NCBI GenBank assembly: GCA_002441555.1
Contig: DJWK01000033.1
Span: forward strand, 48,698-112,697
From: Thermodesulfobacteriaceae bacterium UBA6232
GTDB lineage: Bacteria > Desulfobacterota > Thermodesulfobacteria > Thermodesulfobacteriales > Thermodesulfobacteriaceae
Reading direction: 5' to 3'
Length of the DNA stretch: 64,000 nucleotides
How positions within the stretch are numbered: the first letter of the stretch is position 1; every line of letters begins with the position of its first letter. Shown here piece by piece: positions 1 through 9,563 of this stretch. The notes under the pieces are model-generated. The model was given only the letters and a program-made list of their open reading frames with translations, did not search any database and was not told where the DNA came from. The position numbers were made by a program, and so were the translations under genes.

Positions 1-17
1 ATTTGGGGTGATAGAGC

Positions 18-1253
18 ATGCAAAGACATAAAAAGTTTATTTTACCTATTCTCTTAAGTGCTTTTCTTTTTATCCTCTTTTCACAGGCCTTATCCTTAGA
101 AAAAAAGGAAGATACCTTTAAGGCCTTAAAACTTTTTTCTCAAATCTTTCGCTTAATTGAAGAAAATTATGTAACTGAGGTAAATCCAAAGGAACTTATT
201 TTTGGAGCAATAGAAGGAATGTTATCATCTCTTGATCCTTATTCTTCTCTTTTAAAACCCGACGAATTTAAAGAACTTGAAATTGAAACCAAAGGTTCCT
301 TTACTGGAATTGGAATAGAAATTACCATTAAAGATGACATTCTTACGGTGGTTGCTCCTATTGAGGATACTCCAGCCTGGAAAGCTGGTCTTAAACCAGG
401 GGATAGAATTCTTAAAATTGATGATAAATCTACAAAGGGGATGAAAATCACCGAGGCTGTTAAACTTCTTCGCGGTCCCAAGGGAACTTCTGTTAAGTTA
501 ACCATTTTACGCAATGAAAAAGATGTCTTCGAGGTTACAATTATTAGAGATGTAATTCCCATAAGAAGTGTTAAGGCAAAGATTATAGAGCCTGGTTATG
601 GATATGTTAGAATCTCTCAATTTCAGGAAAAAACCATTGATGAACTTGTTGAGGCTTTAAAAAAACTTGAAAAAGAAACTCAGCTTAAGGGTATAGTTCT
701 TGATTTAAGAAACAATCCAGGGGGTTTACTTAGTTCTGCTGTTGAGATAAGTGACGAATTTCTTGAAAATGGAACCATTGTCTCCATCAAAGGAAGAAGT
801 TCCTCCAATCAAATGGAATTTAAAGCTACTTCCAATCCTCAAGATAGAAAACACAAATACCCTATAGTAGTCCTCATTAATCACGGGACAGCCTCTGCCG
901 CAGAAATTGTCACAGGGGCTCTAAAGGATAACAAAAGGGCGGTGGTTGTTGGTGAAAAAAGTTTTGGAAAGGGCTCAGTTCAGACAGTTATTCCTATTGA
1001 GGATAATTATGCTGTGAGACTAACTACTGCCTATTATTATACTCCCAACGGAATAAACATTAATAAACAGGGAATAAAACCTGACATCGAAATTCCTCAG
1101 GTGGAACTTGCTAAAAAGGAATCTCCTCATGAAAAAATACCCATGGATAATAAAACTTTTTCACATTTCCCCTCTCCTGAAGAGGACTTTCAGGTTAAGA
1201 TGGCCTTAAATATTTTGAAAAATATTTCAGTTATCTCTCAATTAAAATATTAA
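18..1253 (+). CDS. S41 family C-terminal processing protease (CtpA-like)
   Basis: A serine protease of the carboxyl-terminal processing family, 411 aa, acting in the periplasm on C-termini of envelope proteins. Residues 1-26 form a signal peptide or anchor. A PDZ domain spans about 95-175 and the S41 catalytic domain about 190-360. The nucleophile is Ser293 in HGTASAAE and the general base Lys318 in SFGKGS, both at the expected spacing, so the enzyme looks active. The ATG follows a GGGGTGAT ribosome site. The gene lies 12 bp upstream of an M50 membrane protease, probably in one transcript. The window edge hides what precedes it. Family assignment is firm; the physiological substrate cannot be read from sequence. 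Confidence 0.93.
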   Translation: MQRHKKFILPILLSAFLFILFSQALSLEKKEDTFKALKLFSQIFRLIEENYVTEVNPKELIFGAIEGMLSSLDPYSSLLKPDEFKELEIETKGSFTGIGIEITIKDDILTVVAPIEDTPAWKAGLKPGDRILKIDDKSTKGMKITEAVKLLRGPKGTSVKLTILRNEKDVFEVTIIRDVIPIRSVKAKIIEPGYGYVRISQFQEKTIDELVEALKKLEKETQLKGIVLDLRNNPGGLLSSAVEISDEFLENGTIVSIKGRSSSNQMEFKATSNPQDRKHKYPIVVLINHGTASAAEIVTGALKDNKRAVVVGEKSFGKGSVQTVIPIEDNYAVRLTTAYYYTPNGININKQGIKPDIEIPQVELAKKESPHEKIPMDNKTFSHFPSPEEDFQVKMALNILKNISVISQLKY

Positions 1254-1265
1254 ACGGAATTTTAC

Positions 1266-1907
1266 ATGTGGAATTTTCAAATTTTTATACTTCTTGTTCC
1301 GGTTTTACTTTTTGCCTTAACTATTCATGAATTTTCTCACGGATTTGTGGCCTATCTCCTTGGAGATCCCACCCCTAAAAGGGCAGGAAGGCTCACCTTA
1401 AATCCCTTGAAACATTTGGATTTATTTGGAACCCTTACTCTTTTTCTTACTCAGGCCATCGGATGGGCCAAACCTGTTCCCATAAATCCCAACTATTTCA
1501 GAAATCCCTGGAGAGATATGGCTATTACCTCTGCTGCAGGTCCTCTTTCAAATTTTTTTTCTGCAATTTTTTTTGCCTTTTTATATCATTTTTTCAATTT
1601 TTTTCCTCTTCAGTTTGGAGACTTTAAAATTTCAGAACCATTAATGGTTATCTCTCTTCTTGGTGTTAAAATCAATCTCGGGCTTGCCATTTTCAATTTT
1701 TTACCTATACCTCCCCTTGATGGAAGTAAGATCCTTGTAAAATTTTTACCCTATCATTTAAGAGAGGATTATTTAAAACTTGAATTGGTTGGTTTTTTTA
1801 TAATTCTAATACTTGCTATAACAGGAATTCTCGGAAAAACCCTCTATCCTCTATTAAAATTTCTTTCAAACCTTGTTCTTTATTATACTGGCATAATTTT
1901 CTTTTAG
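1266..1907 (+). CDS. M50 site-2-type membrane metalloprotease
   Basis: A short integral-membrane zinc protease of the M50 family, 213 aa. The HEFSH zinc motif is at residues 21-25, and the third ligand lies in NFLPIPPLDG (Asp152). Several hydrophobic segments surround them. No PDZ domain is present, so this is the minimal YwhC/Rip-like subgroup, not RseP. Such proteins cleave substrates inside the membrane or may have housekeeping roles that are poorly defined. It sits 12 bp after the S41 protease and its stop overlaps the 3' end of the convergent MFS gene by 4 bp. Confidence 0.9.
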   Translation: MWNFQIFILLVPVLLFALTIHEFSHGFVAYLLGDPTPKRAGRLTLNPLKHLDLFGTLTLFLTQAIGWAKPVPINPNYFRNPWRDMAITSAAGPLSNFFSAIFFAFLYHFFNFFPLQFGDFKISEPLMVISLLGVKINLGLAIFNFLPIPPLDGSKILVKFLPYHLREDYLKLELVGFFIILILAITGILGKTLYPLLKFLSNLVLYYTGIIFF

Positions 1908-3094
1908 TCTTTTCTTTCAAAAATAAAAAAAAGTAAAAGAAGGGGCAAAAGGGCTATAAAAAAGGTAAGCCCAAAGAAGTAAAAATATCCCAGAGTTTTG
2001 GCTCCATATCCACTTACACTTCTTGAGATAACAAGTGTAAGACTAAAAAGGGTTGAAAAAAGGGCATACTGACTGGCAGAGACTTCCTTTTTGCAGATAC
2101 CCGTTAAAAAGGTTAAAAAAGCAGCTGTGCCAAGCCCACCTGTAAAGCTTTCAATTATGCTTGCTCCATAGATCAATTTTTTGTATATTCCTGGATAGGC
2201 AACAAGAGTATATCCCAAATTAGAAAGTGCTTGAAGCATGCCCAATCTAAATAAAGCCTTCTTTATGCCCCATTTTTCTGCAAGATAACCGCCAAGAAGG
2301 GAGCCAAGTATGGTAAAAAGCGAACCAAGAGTTCCAGAGATAAAACCAATCTCAAGCTTACTAAAACCACTATCCACCCAGAAGGGATAAATCATTCCTC
2401 CAAGAAGGGCATCTCCTATTTTATAAGTGGCTATAAAAAATAGAAGTAAAATGACTCTTTTTCTCTGAAATAAATCTTTTATGGGATATAAATACTGTTC
2501 AAGAAAAGAAAAATTAGATTTCCTTTTTACTTTTATTTTTAATCCTTGATGCCCCAAAATTATAGTTCCTCCCAAGGCACAAAGAACTGCCAAAAATACA
2601 AATAAAGTTTTAAATTGAAGGTATTCTGCAAGGGCAACAAGAATTCCTCCTGAAAAAATAAGGGCAATTCTATAAGTGGAAAGCCTTACTCCATTGGCTT
2701 TCCCGAGTAAATTTTGAGGTATATATTCAATAATGAATCCGTCAAGGGCTGTATCAAGGAGCGCTGAAAAAAAGGTCAAAGCAAAAAGAATTAAAAAGAA
2801 TATTTGAGATTCCGGGCTTAAAAAAGCTAAAAATAAAAGAGTAAAAGTTATACCAAAAAGAGAAAAACCTATCCACAAAGATTTATACCCATAGCGATCA
2901 GTAAGCGGAGCCCACAGGGGTTTTAAACTCCAAAAAATCCCCGCAGAAGATATAAGGCCTATTTTAACGAGATCAACCCCTTCTATTCTTAGATAGACAG
3001 GCAAAAAGGTATAGAAAAATCCAAAGGGGAGACCAGAAAAAAAGTAGAGAAAGCCTATCCAGAGAAGAGGATTTAAAAACTTTTCTCTTTTCAC
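1904..3094 (-). CDS. MFS transporter, 12-TM
   Basis: A major facilitator superfamily permease of 396 aa with about twelve hydrophobic segments and a basic loop after TM6 (KIKVKRK near residue 187). The N-terminal half has the pattern FYTFLPVYLRIEGVD and the A-loop region GIFWSLKPLWAPLTDRYG, which resembles the AmpG/PAT-type or nucleoside-permease-like MFS groups. The substrate cannot be assigned. The start is GTG at 3094. It stands alone, convergent with the M50 gene and divergent from the lactate permease, so it probably has its own promoter in the 108-bp gap. Confidence 0.85.
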   Translation of the reverse strand: MKREKFLNPLLWIGFLYFFSGLPFGFFYTFLPVYLRIEGVDLVKIGLISSAGIFWSLKPLWAPLTDRYGYKSLWIGFSLFGITFTLLFLAFLSPESQIFFLILFALTFFSALLDTALDGFIIEYIPQNLLGKANGVRLSTYRIALIFSGGILVALAEYLQFKTLFVFLAVLCALGGTIILGHQGLKIKVKRKSNFSFLEQYLYPIKDLFQRKRVILLLFFIATYKIGDALLGGMIYPFWVDSGFSKLEIGFISGTLGSLFTILGSLLGGYLAEKWGIKKALFRLGMLQALSNLGYTLVAYPGIYKKLIYGASIIESFTGGLGTAAFLTFLTGICKKEVSASQYALFSTLFSLTLVISRSVSGYGAKTLGYFYFFGLTFFIALLPLLLLFFIFERKD

Positions 3095-3145
3095 GGAATT
3101 TTACTTTACTCTAACTTTTAGATTTTTACAGAGAAGACCATTCTC

Positions 3146-3173
3146 TTGTTAACTAAGGGATTTTTATTATAAT
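3146..3173 (+). promoter_or_regulatory. Sigma-70-type promoter for the lactate permease
   Basis: TTGTTA (3146-3151) and TATAAT (3168-3173) are separated by 16 bp. A good ribosome site, AGGAGGG, follows at 3192-3198 before the ATG at 3203. The transcript would start near 3180. Confidence 0.6.
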
Positions 3174-3202
3174 ATTGGAACATTTTTCATCAGGAGGGTA
3201 TT

Positions 3203-4804
3203 ATGTCCTTCTTTTTAGCGATTTTTCCTATAATTGTAGTTCTTATAGGGATGATTCTTTTTCATCGTTCGGGGACCTTTGTTTCTGTAATAGGCTGGAT
3301 TCTTGCAGCCCTTCTTGCTGCCACCTATTTTAATACTCCCTGGGAGGTTGTAATTGGGGCCTCATTGGTTGGCATAATTAAAGCCCTGGGTATAACCCTT
3401 GCTGTTATTTTTACCATGTTTCTCATTTTTCTTATGAGAGAAACCCTGGCCCTGAGCAAAATTATTGAATATGTAAGGGGTATTGCCAAAACTAAAGAAG
3501 AACAAACTTTATTTCTCGGAATGGGCTTTGGCTCTCTTTCAACAGCCCTCGGAATGGTGACCCCAGCTATGTTTCCTCCTATCTTTAGACTTCTCGGATT
3601 TACCCCTCTTGCTGCCATTGCTGTAAGTATTCTCTGTTATGATCCCCTTACATCCTTTGCTCTTTTTTCAATTCCCATAACCCTTCCTGCAGAAGTAGCC
3701 TACAAGGTTTTCAAAATTACTCCGCCAGGAATTGATTCACTTCAAAGTTTTATCTGGGACTTTACCTTTAAAATCGCAGCCTTTTTACCCCCTATTTCTA
3801 TTGCCTTTGCCCTTCTAATGCTCTGGACTGTTGGCGGAAAAGAAGCAATTAGAAATCACTGGGTAGGAGCAGTGCTTTCAGGGCTTGTGCTTTCTCTTTC
3901 AGCCTTATTATTTGCCTGGACAAGGATTGTTCCTGTGGAAGTAATTGGAATTTTTGCAGGTCTTCTTACCATGCTCTTTGTCAATATGTATTATAGAAAA
4001 AAGAATAACCAAAAAGATAACCCCAAGGATAAACCATCCTTTAGTAAAGAACTTTTTGTTGCTTCCTCACCAATTTTTCTTTTAATTCTCTTATCCTTTG
4101 TGGTTAATTTTCCTCAAATTAAGGGATATCTTGCCAATGTTCTTGGTGATAAAGAAATTATACATGTTTTTGCGGACAAAAAGGAAGATCTCAATATCCT
4201 TGCCAATGTGTGGTTTTGGATTTTTGTGGTTTGTCTGCTTTCCATTTTTATTTTGCGTCCCTCTACAGAGGTGCTCGGAAAAGTAACTAAATTGTGGATT
4301 TCAAGGATTGGAGGACCCTTTCTTGCCTATTCTCTCTTTTTTGCTGTGGCTTTTATTATGGCCTGGTCAGGCATGGAAATCGTTGACGGAAAATTAGTGC
4401 CCGGTCCTTATTTTAAGGAATACAATATGAACATCGTAATCGCCCAAACTTTTGCTAAAGTTTTTGGAAGTGCCTATCCCCTTGTAGTTCCCTTTCTCGG
4501 ACTGATTGGTACCTTTGTGGGAGGAAGCACCACAGCCTCTAATGTGCTTTTTGCCAAAATTCAATGGGGAACTACCCTTCAAACCCTCGGAGCTCAAGCC
4601 TTTATGTGGATTTTTGCTGCCCATGCTGTAGGTGGAGGAATCGCCTCTGCTATTACTCCTTCTAAAATAACCAATGCAGCAGCAACCATTGGAGTAAGCG
4701 GAAGAGAGGAAGGACGCTTTATCAAAGCAACCTTGCTCCCCATTACTTTAATTACCCTCTTTACAGGCCTTATTTTAATGCTCTATATCTATCTTTTTGA
4801 GTAA
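3203..4804 (+). CDS. L-lactate permease (LctP family)
   Basis: A 533-aa polytopic membrane carrier of the lactate permease family, with about 13 hydrophobic segments and the family signatures GMVTPAMFPPIF, LVVPFLGLIGTFVGGSTTASN and HAVGGGIASAITPSKITNAAA. It would import lactate or a related short 2-hydroxy acid with protons. Lactate is a common electron donor for sulfate reducers, which fits the suspected lineage, but no lactate dehydrogenase is adjacent. It is monocistronic, with a clear promoter and AGGAGGG site just upstream. Family confidence is high; exact substrate is inferred. Confidence 0.92.
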   Translation: MSFFLAIFPIIVVLIGMILFHRSGTFVSVIGWILAALLAATYFNTPWEVVIGASLVGIIKALGITLAVIFTMFLIFLMRETLALSKIIEYVRGIAKTKEEQTLFLGMGFGSLSTALGMVTPAMFPPIFRLLGFTPLAAIAVSILCYDPLTSFALFSIPITLPAEVAYKVFKITPPGIDSLQSFIWDFTFKIAAFLPPISIAFALLMLWTVGGKEAIRNHWVGAVLSGLVLSLSALLFAWTRIVPVEVIGIFAGLLTMLFVNMYYRKKNNQKDNPKDKPSFSKELFVASSPIFLLILLSFVVNFPQIKGYLANVLGDKEIIHVFADKKEDLNILANVWFWIFVVCLLSIFILRPSTEVLGKVTKLWISRIGGPFLAYSLFFAVAFIMAWSGMEIVDGKLVPGPYFKEYNMNIVIAQTFAKVFGSAYPLVVPFLGLIGTFVGGSTTASNVLFAKIQWGTTLQTLGAQAFMWIFAAHAVGGGIASAITPSKITNAAATIGVSGREEGRFIKATLLPITLITLFTGLILMLYIYLFE

Positions 4805-5048
4805 ACTTTTAATAGATGACTTATCATGCATCGGGATGCTTTTAATTTTGTCCCTTTTTAGGAGCCTCCCTTTTTGTAAGAACTCAGCCTTTGCCATATA
4901 TGCTGCCATAGCCTCAATAATTCCTATTTATATAATAAGAAGTTAACTTTTCTTATGAAAAAGGCTCTTCAAAGATGGTTGTAAAGGTATTAAAACTGTT
5001 ATATAATCAAGACCTGTACAATTTTAAAAAAAGCAAAATGGGCAAAAG
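4805..5048. other. Intergenic region between lactate permease and hldD
   Basis: This 244-bp gap holds a weak hairpin with T-tract (around 4828-4845, GCAT/ATGC) that may help end the permease transcript, and the hldD promoter. No RNA gene is recognisable. Confidence 0.5.
4979..5007 (+). promoter_or_regulatory. Sigma-70-type promoter for hldD operon
   Basis: TTGTAA (4979-4984) and TATAAT (5002-5007) are separated by 17 bp, about 40 bp upstream of the hldD ATG at 5049. Confidence 0.6.
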
Positions 5049-6032
5049 ATGAAAAAAGATAGAATTGTCGTTACAGGCGGAGCAGGCTTTATCGGATCTA
5101 ATGTAGTTTCAGTTCTCAATGAAAGAGGAGAAGATAGAATTCTCATTGTGGATCACCTAAAAGAGGGTATCAAGTGGAAAAATCTTGTAGGGCTTAAGTT
5201 TGAGGATTATCTTGATAAAGATGACTTTCTCAACCTTGTGGAAGAAGAAAAAATCGGAAACCTGAGAGCTATTATTCATCTTGGTGCCTGTAGTGACACC
5301 ACTGTTAAGGATTTGCATTTTCTTTACAAAAATAACTATCAATATTCTCAAAAACTCTGTCTTTTCGCCCTGAAACATAACATAAGATTTATTTATGCCT
5401 CTTCAGCAGCCACCTATGGAGACGGCTCTCTTGGTTTTAAGGATGATGAGACTTTGCTTTTTCAACTAAAGCCTTTAAATCCCTATGGATTTTACAAACA
5501 CCTTTTTGATCTCTGGGCTTTTCAAAAGGGATTTTTAAAATTCATTGTGGGGCTAAAGTATTTTAATGTTTTTGGAGACAAAGAATTCCACAAGGGTGAG
5601 ATGAGAAGTGTGGCTCTAAAGGCTTATGAACAAATTAAAAAGGAGGGAAAGGTCAGGCTCTTTAAGTCTCATCATCCAGATTATGAAGACGGAGGACAAC
5701 TCAGAGACTTTATCTATGTTAAAGATGCAGTAAAAGTAACACTCTTTTTTCTTGAACATCCTGAAATAAATGGTTTATTCAATGTGGGAACTGGAAAGGC
5801 AAGATCCTTTAAAGATCTTGTTTTAGCTGTATTTAAGGCTTTAAATCTATCCCCAAACATAGAGTATATTGAAATGCCCGAAACTTTGAGAAAGCAATAT
5901 CAATATTTTACTCAAGCAGATCTCACCAAATTAAGAAAGTCAGGATATAATAAACCTTTTAGAGAACTGGAAGAGGCGGTAAAGGAATATGTGAATTTTT
6001 TAGAGCGCGAATCTTCTTATTTTCTTGGCTAA
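5049..6032 (+). CDS. hldD: ADP-L-glycero-D-manno-heptose 6-epimerase
   Basis: An extended short-chain dehydrogenase/epimerase of 327 aa. It converts ADP-D-glycero-D-manno-heptose to the L-glycero form, the heptose donor for the LPS inner core. The NADP-binding GGAGFIGS lies at residues 10-17. The HldD hallmark HLGACSDTT is at 77-85 and the YxxxK pair is Tyr146/Lys150 in NPYGFYK. Length matches the family. It is first in a three-gene run with a CBS/CorC protein and lnt, all envelope functions. The other ADP-heptose genes (gmhA, hldE, gmhB) are not in view. Confidence 0.93.
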   Translation: MKKDRIVVTGGAGFIGSNVVSVLNERGEDRILIVDHLKEGIKWKNLVGLKFEDYLDKDDFLNLVEEEKIGNLRAIIHLGACSDTTVKDLHFLYKNNYQYSQKLCLFALKHNIRFIYASSAATYGDGSLGFKDDETLLFQLKPLNPYGFYKHLFDLWAFQKGFLKFIVGLKYFNVFGDKEFHKGEMRSVALKAYEQIKKEGKVRLFKSHHPDYEDGGQLRDFIYVKDAVKVTLFFLEHPEINGLFNVGTGKARSFKDLVLAVFKALNLSPNIEYIEMPETLRKQYQYFTQADLTKLRKSGYNKPFRELEEAVKEYVNFLERESSYFLG

Positions 6033-6033
6033 A

Positions 6034-6777
6034 ATGGAAGAGGTTTCAATAAAGGAACTTATTAAAACTCTACTTGGTCTTAAAGATAAATCCTTAGAAG
6101 ATTTCTCCCCAGAGGAAATTGAATTCTTTGAAGAAGTCTTATCTCTTAGAGACCTTGCTGTAAGTGATTTTCTTGTTCCTCGCAATCAAATTGATGCCAT
6201 AGATGAGAGATTTTCCTGGGAAGATATTAAAGATTATGTGATAAAAAATCCGAGAACCTATTACCCTCTTTACAAAGGAACCCTTGATCATTACACAGGT
6301 TACATTTCCCTTAAAGACCTTGTGAGAGGCTTTTCTGCGAGTTTTTTCAATTGGAAAGATTTTGTCAAACCAGCCCTTACCCTTCCAGAAAATCTTCCGA
6401 TTTTTAAAGCCATTGAAAAACTAAAGGAAAGGGATTTAAAATTGGCATTTATAGTGGATGAACATTCCGAATTAACTGGAATAGTAAGAGTAGATGATAT
6501 TTTTGAATATCTCCTTTTTTCTCCAGCAAGATGTTTTCGCGTTGACCCAGAGGGATGGATCAAAATTCCCGCTACAACGAAACTCCATCTTCTTGAAAAA
6601 GGTCTTCATATAAGTTTCCCAGAGGGAGATTATGATACCCTCTCAGGCTTTATTATTTCTCATCTTGACCGCATCCCTCAAAAAGGAGAAAAACTTCATA
6701 TTCCACCAGTAGAGGTGGAAATTCTTGATGCCAATGAAAGAAAAATTAAAGAAGTCCGCCTTAAAAAGATATCTTGA
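6034..6777 (+). CDS. CBS-pair / CorC-HlyC domain protein
   Basis: A soluble 247-aa protein with two CBS motifs (about residues 35-160; the second contains LAFIVDEHSELTGIVRVDDIFEYL) and a C-terminal CorC/HlyC transporter-associated domain with EGDYDTLSGFIISHLDRIPQ. It lacks the DUF21 membrane domain found in full-length CorB/HlyC proteins, so it resembles E. coli CorC, which is encoded next to lnt just as here. A role in Mg/Co efflux or in supporting apolipoprotein acylation is inferred from that conserved neighbourhood. ATG 6034 is preferred over the in-frame TTG at 6025 that overlaps hldD. Confidence 0.85.
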   Translation: MEEVSIKELIKTLLGLKDKSLEDFSPEEIEFFEEVLSLRDLAVSDFLVPRNQIDAIDERFSWEDIKDYVIKNPRTYYPLYKGTLDHYTGYISLKDLVRGFSASFFNWKDFVKPALTLPENLPIFKAIEKLKERDLKLAFIVDEHSELTGIVRVDDIFEYLLFSPARCFRVDPEGWIKIPATTKLHLLEKGLHISFPEGDYDTLSGFIISHLDRIPQKGEKLHIPPVEVEILDANERKIKEVRLKKIS

Positions 6778-8362
6778 AATTTTGAGTCTCCCTTTCCTTT
6801 CAGCTCTATTATTGAGTTTCTCCTTTCCGAAATTTGAAATTCCCATTTTTATTTTTTTTGCCTTAATTCCACTTTTCTTTTCCTTAAAAGATGAAAAAAA
6901 TTGGGCCTCCCTTTTAAAAAAGACACTCTTTTTCGGAATCCTTCACTATGCCCTTTTGCTTTACTGGATTGTTTATACCCTTGTTAAATATGGCCACATT
7001 CCTTTCCCTTTGGCTTTATTTTTATTGCTTCTCCTTTCGGCCTACCTTTCCTTTTACTGGGTTTTATTTTTCATACTAACAAATTATTTAAACCTCTTAA
7101 AAAACCCCACCTTTTTCAAAGGGGTTTTTTCTGGTTTGATTTTTGTTTCCATTGAATATTTAAGGTCAATCCTTTTTACAGGTTTCCCTTGGGGGCTTCT
7201 TGGCTATCCCCTTGCCAATTTTCCAACCCTTTTGCAAATAGCAGATCTTTTTGGAATTTGGGGCTTAAGTTTTACAGTCTTTATTCTCAATTACTTTTTT
7301 TACTTTGTTTTTGAACATTTTGGAAGATATAACTACCAAAATAAGAAATTTTATATAAGCCTTTTCTCCTTCGGTATTTTGATGGGAATTATTTTATTTT
7401 ACGGTAAAGGAAGTCTAAATTACTGGGAAGAGGAAATAAAAGCCTCAAGAGAGATTTTAAGGGTATCCCTTCTTCAGGGAAACATTCCGCAGGAATTAAA
7501 ACAGGCAAGGGAAACAGAGCTCTCTCTTAAAGTTTATGAAAATCTCACCCTTCAATCCCTTAAGGAAAAACCAGATTTGATTGTTTTCCCTGAAACAGCC
7601 CTTCCTTTTTATTTTCCTTATGAAAAGGAGCCTTCCCTTAAATTTCTTACCACTTTAGAAAAAGTAAAAAACCTCTCACAAACCCTGAATACTTTGCCTC
7701 CTTCCATAATCTTTGGGACCTTCAGGGCAAATTTTGAAAAAAATCCACCCCTTGTGCATAATAGCCTTCTTGTATGGAACGGCGAAGAAATTGAAGACCT
7801 TTACGACAAAGAAAAACTCGTTCCCTTTGGAGAGTATGTCCCCCTTGCCAAATATTTCCCCTTTTTAAAGAAAATCTCTGTAGTTTCAGATATTATTAAA
7901 CCAGGAATAAGCAAAAATTTAGAATTCAAAAGAAAAGAAAGAAAAATTAAGGTGCTTCCCCTTATTTGTTTTGAAAGCGCCTTTCCACAAATTCTGGTTA
8001 AAAGGTTGAAATTAGGGGCTTCTCTAATAGTGATAACCACCAATGATGCTTGGTTTGGCAAAACTTCAGCCCCTTATCAGCATTTTCAGATGGCTATAGT
8101 TAGAGCCGTTGAAGGAAGGCGTTTTGTCCTTCAGGCTGCCAATACTGGATTTTCCGGAATTATTGATCCCCTCGGAAAAATTCTCAAAAAAAGCGATCTC
8201 GAAAGAGAAGAAATTTTAACAGGAGAAATAAAACTTCTTAATAAAAAAACTTTTTTTATAAAAGGAGGCTATTTATTTCCAATCTTTTCTTTAATTATTA
8301 CTTTTTTATTAATACTTATCGCCGTGCTAAAAGAGAAAAGGCTAAATTTACAAATTCAATAA
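6734..8362 (+). CDS. lnt: Apolipoprotein N-acyltransferase
   Basis: An inner-membrane enzyme of 542 aa that adds the third acyl chain to the N-terminal cysteine of lipoproteins. About six transmembrane segments occupy residues 15-225. A nitrilase-fold domain follows with the catalytic triad Glu287 (VFPETALPF), Lys361 (DKEKLVPFGEY) and Cys412 (LICFESAFP). A final TM segment lies near 515-535. The ATG at 6734 lies inside the end of the CBS gene (44-bp overlap); TTG 6725 and ATG 6728 are in frame just upstream. The tail overlaps the convergent TreT-like gene by 15 bp. Together with lspA in this window it gives two of the three lipoprotein maturation enzymes. Confidence 0.95.
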   Translation: MKEKLKKSALKRYLEILSLPFLSALLLSFSFPKFEIPIFIFFALIPLFFSLKDEKNWASLLKKTLFFGILHYALLLYWIVYTLVKYGHIPFPLALFLLLLLSAYLSFYWVLFFILTNYLNLLKNPTFFKGVFSGLIFVSIEYLRSILFTGFPWGLLGYPLANFPTLLQIADLFGIWGLSFTVFILNYFFYFVFEHFGRYNYQNKKFYISLFSFGILMGIILFYGKGSLNYWEEEIKASREILRVSLLQGNIPQELKQARETELSLKVYENLTLQSLKEKPDLIVFPETALPFYFPYEKEPSLKFLTTLEKVKNLSQTLNTLPPSIIFGTFRANFEKNPPLVHNSLLVWNGEEIEDLYDKEKLVPFGEYVPLAKYFPFLKKISVVSDIIKPGISKNLEFKRKERKIKVLPLICFESAFPQILVKRLKLGASLIVITTNDAWFGKTSAPYQHFQMAIVRAVEGRRFVLQAANTGFSGIIDPLGKILKKSDLEREEILTGEIKLLNKKTFFIKGGYLFPIFSLIITFLLILIAVLKEKRLNLQIQ

Positions 8363-9562
8363 TTTTTTAATAACTATTAAATAGTCTCTTAAGTGTCTGA
8401 GAATTAAAAAACGGTGTCTTACTCTTTCTTTAGCATAGTATCCCATAGTGGAGATAAATTCAGGATTAGCAAGGAGTTGTTTAATTCTCATGGCAAGCCC
8501 TTCCACTGAGTGGACGAGATATCCTGTTACTCCATGAACAATTTGCCTTTTTATACCACCTACATTGGCCCCTATCACTGGTTTTCCCTTCCACATGGCC
8601 TCTGAAACCACAAGCCCAAAACCCTCTTTTAAAGACTTCTGAACCACAATGGTTGAACCGCGCTGGATGGCATTTATTTCAATATGACTATCCGGTGGCA
8701 AATTCAAAATAAAAATATCCTTATCATCTTTGGTCATGTTAAGAAGTTCTTTATAAACCTCCTCTCCCTCTGGGTCATCGGCTGCAAAGGAACCAACAAG
8801 AATCAACTGACAAGCATATCTTTTTTTAACAATTCTAAAAGCCTCAATAACACCGAAAGGATCCTTTAGGCGGTCAAATCTTGAAACCTGTGTAATAATA
8901 GGCCTTTCAAGATCAAGACCAAATCTTTCAAGAATCCCTTTAATTTGCTCTTCAGAAAGCTCTATATTTTTGGGATGAAGGGGGTCAATGGAAGGCGGTA
9001 TAATATACGCTGGAATTTTTATTCCTTCATATACAAATTCTGGCATATGAAAAATGCAGACATCGTAGGCATTAATGAAATTTTCTATAAAAGCCCAGGC
9101 ATGAGGATGAGGGGTTGAGGTATCAATATGGCATCTCCAGATCCACTTCTGCCCTGGAACTTTTTTTATAATTAACCCCATAGGTTGAGGATCATGAATA
9201 AAAATTACATCATAATTTTCTGTATCAATTTTTTTAATATTTTCATAGGTGATTTTTAAATAGTGAACAATTTCCTCACTTTCAATACTTCCTGGATAGG
9301 GATAATGAAGAAAATTATGAAGCTTTTTGGTAAAGTCAAAAAATTTTTTATCTCCTTCAATAACCTTCCAGTCTGTTTTAAGGCCCAATTCATTCATTAA
9401 GGGCACAAAGCGATTCAAAATTTCAGCAACTCCTCCTCCCTTTGCCGTTGAATTAACATGTAATACCCTTATACCCTTTAAGTTTTTAGATAAAGCAAAA
9501 AGTTCATTTATACACTCTTCACCGAGAAAAGGAATATAATCAGTAATAGCTATCTTTTTCAT
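8348..9562 (-). CDS. GT4 glycosyltransferase, TreT-like trehalose synthase
   Basis: A 404-aa family-4 retaining glycosyltransferase with GT-B fold. The N-terminal pattern NSTAKGGGVAEILN (37-50) and VIFIHDPQPMGLI are typical of trehalose glycosyltransferring synthases (TreT), which join an NDP-glucose directly to glucose. The C-terminal KEGFGLVVSEAMWKGKPVIG carries the E-x7-E motif that binds the donor. It is the last gene of the operon otsAB - DUF5752 - treT-like, one base after the middle gene. If the assignment is right, the cell has both a two-step and a one-step trehalose route side by side. Another acceptor, giving a different compatible solute, remains possible. Confidence 0.8.
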   Translation of the reverse strand: MKKIAITDYIPFLGEECINELFALSKNLKGIRVLHVNSTAKGGGVAEILNRFVPLMNELGLKTDWKVIEGDKKFFDFTKKLHNFLHYPYPGSIESEEIVHYLKITYENIKKIDTENYDVIFIHDPQPMGLIIKKVPGQKWIWRCHIDTSTPHPHAWAFIENFINAYDVCIFHMPEFVYEGIKIPAYIIPPSIDPLHPKNIELSEEQIKGILERFGLDLERPIITQVSRFDRLKDPFGVIEAFRIVKKRYACQLILVGSFAADDPEGEEVYKELLNMTKDDKDIFILNLPPDSHIEINAIQRGSTIVVQKSLKEGFGLVVSEAMWKGKPVIGANVGGIKRQIVHGVTGYLVHSVEGLAMRIKQLLANPEFISTMGYYAKERVRHRFLILRHLRDYLIVIKKLLNL

Positions 9563-9563
9563 A

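Noticed and set aside
4775..4909. A 44-codon minus-strand frame with a start near 4909 running into the lactate permease gene
   Set aside because: No properly spaced ribosome site, and it overlaps the end of a well-supported gene; no motif is recognisable.
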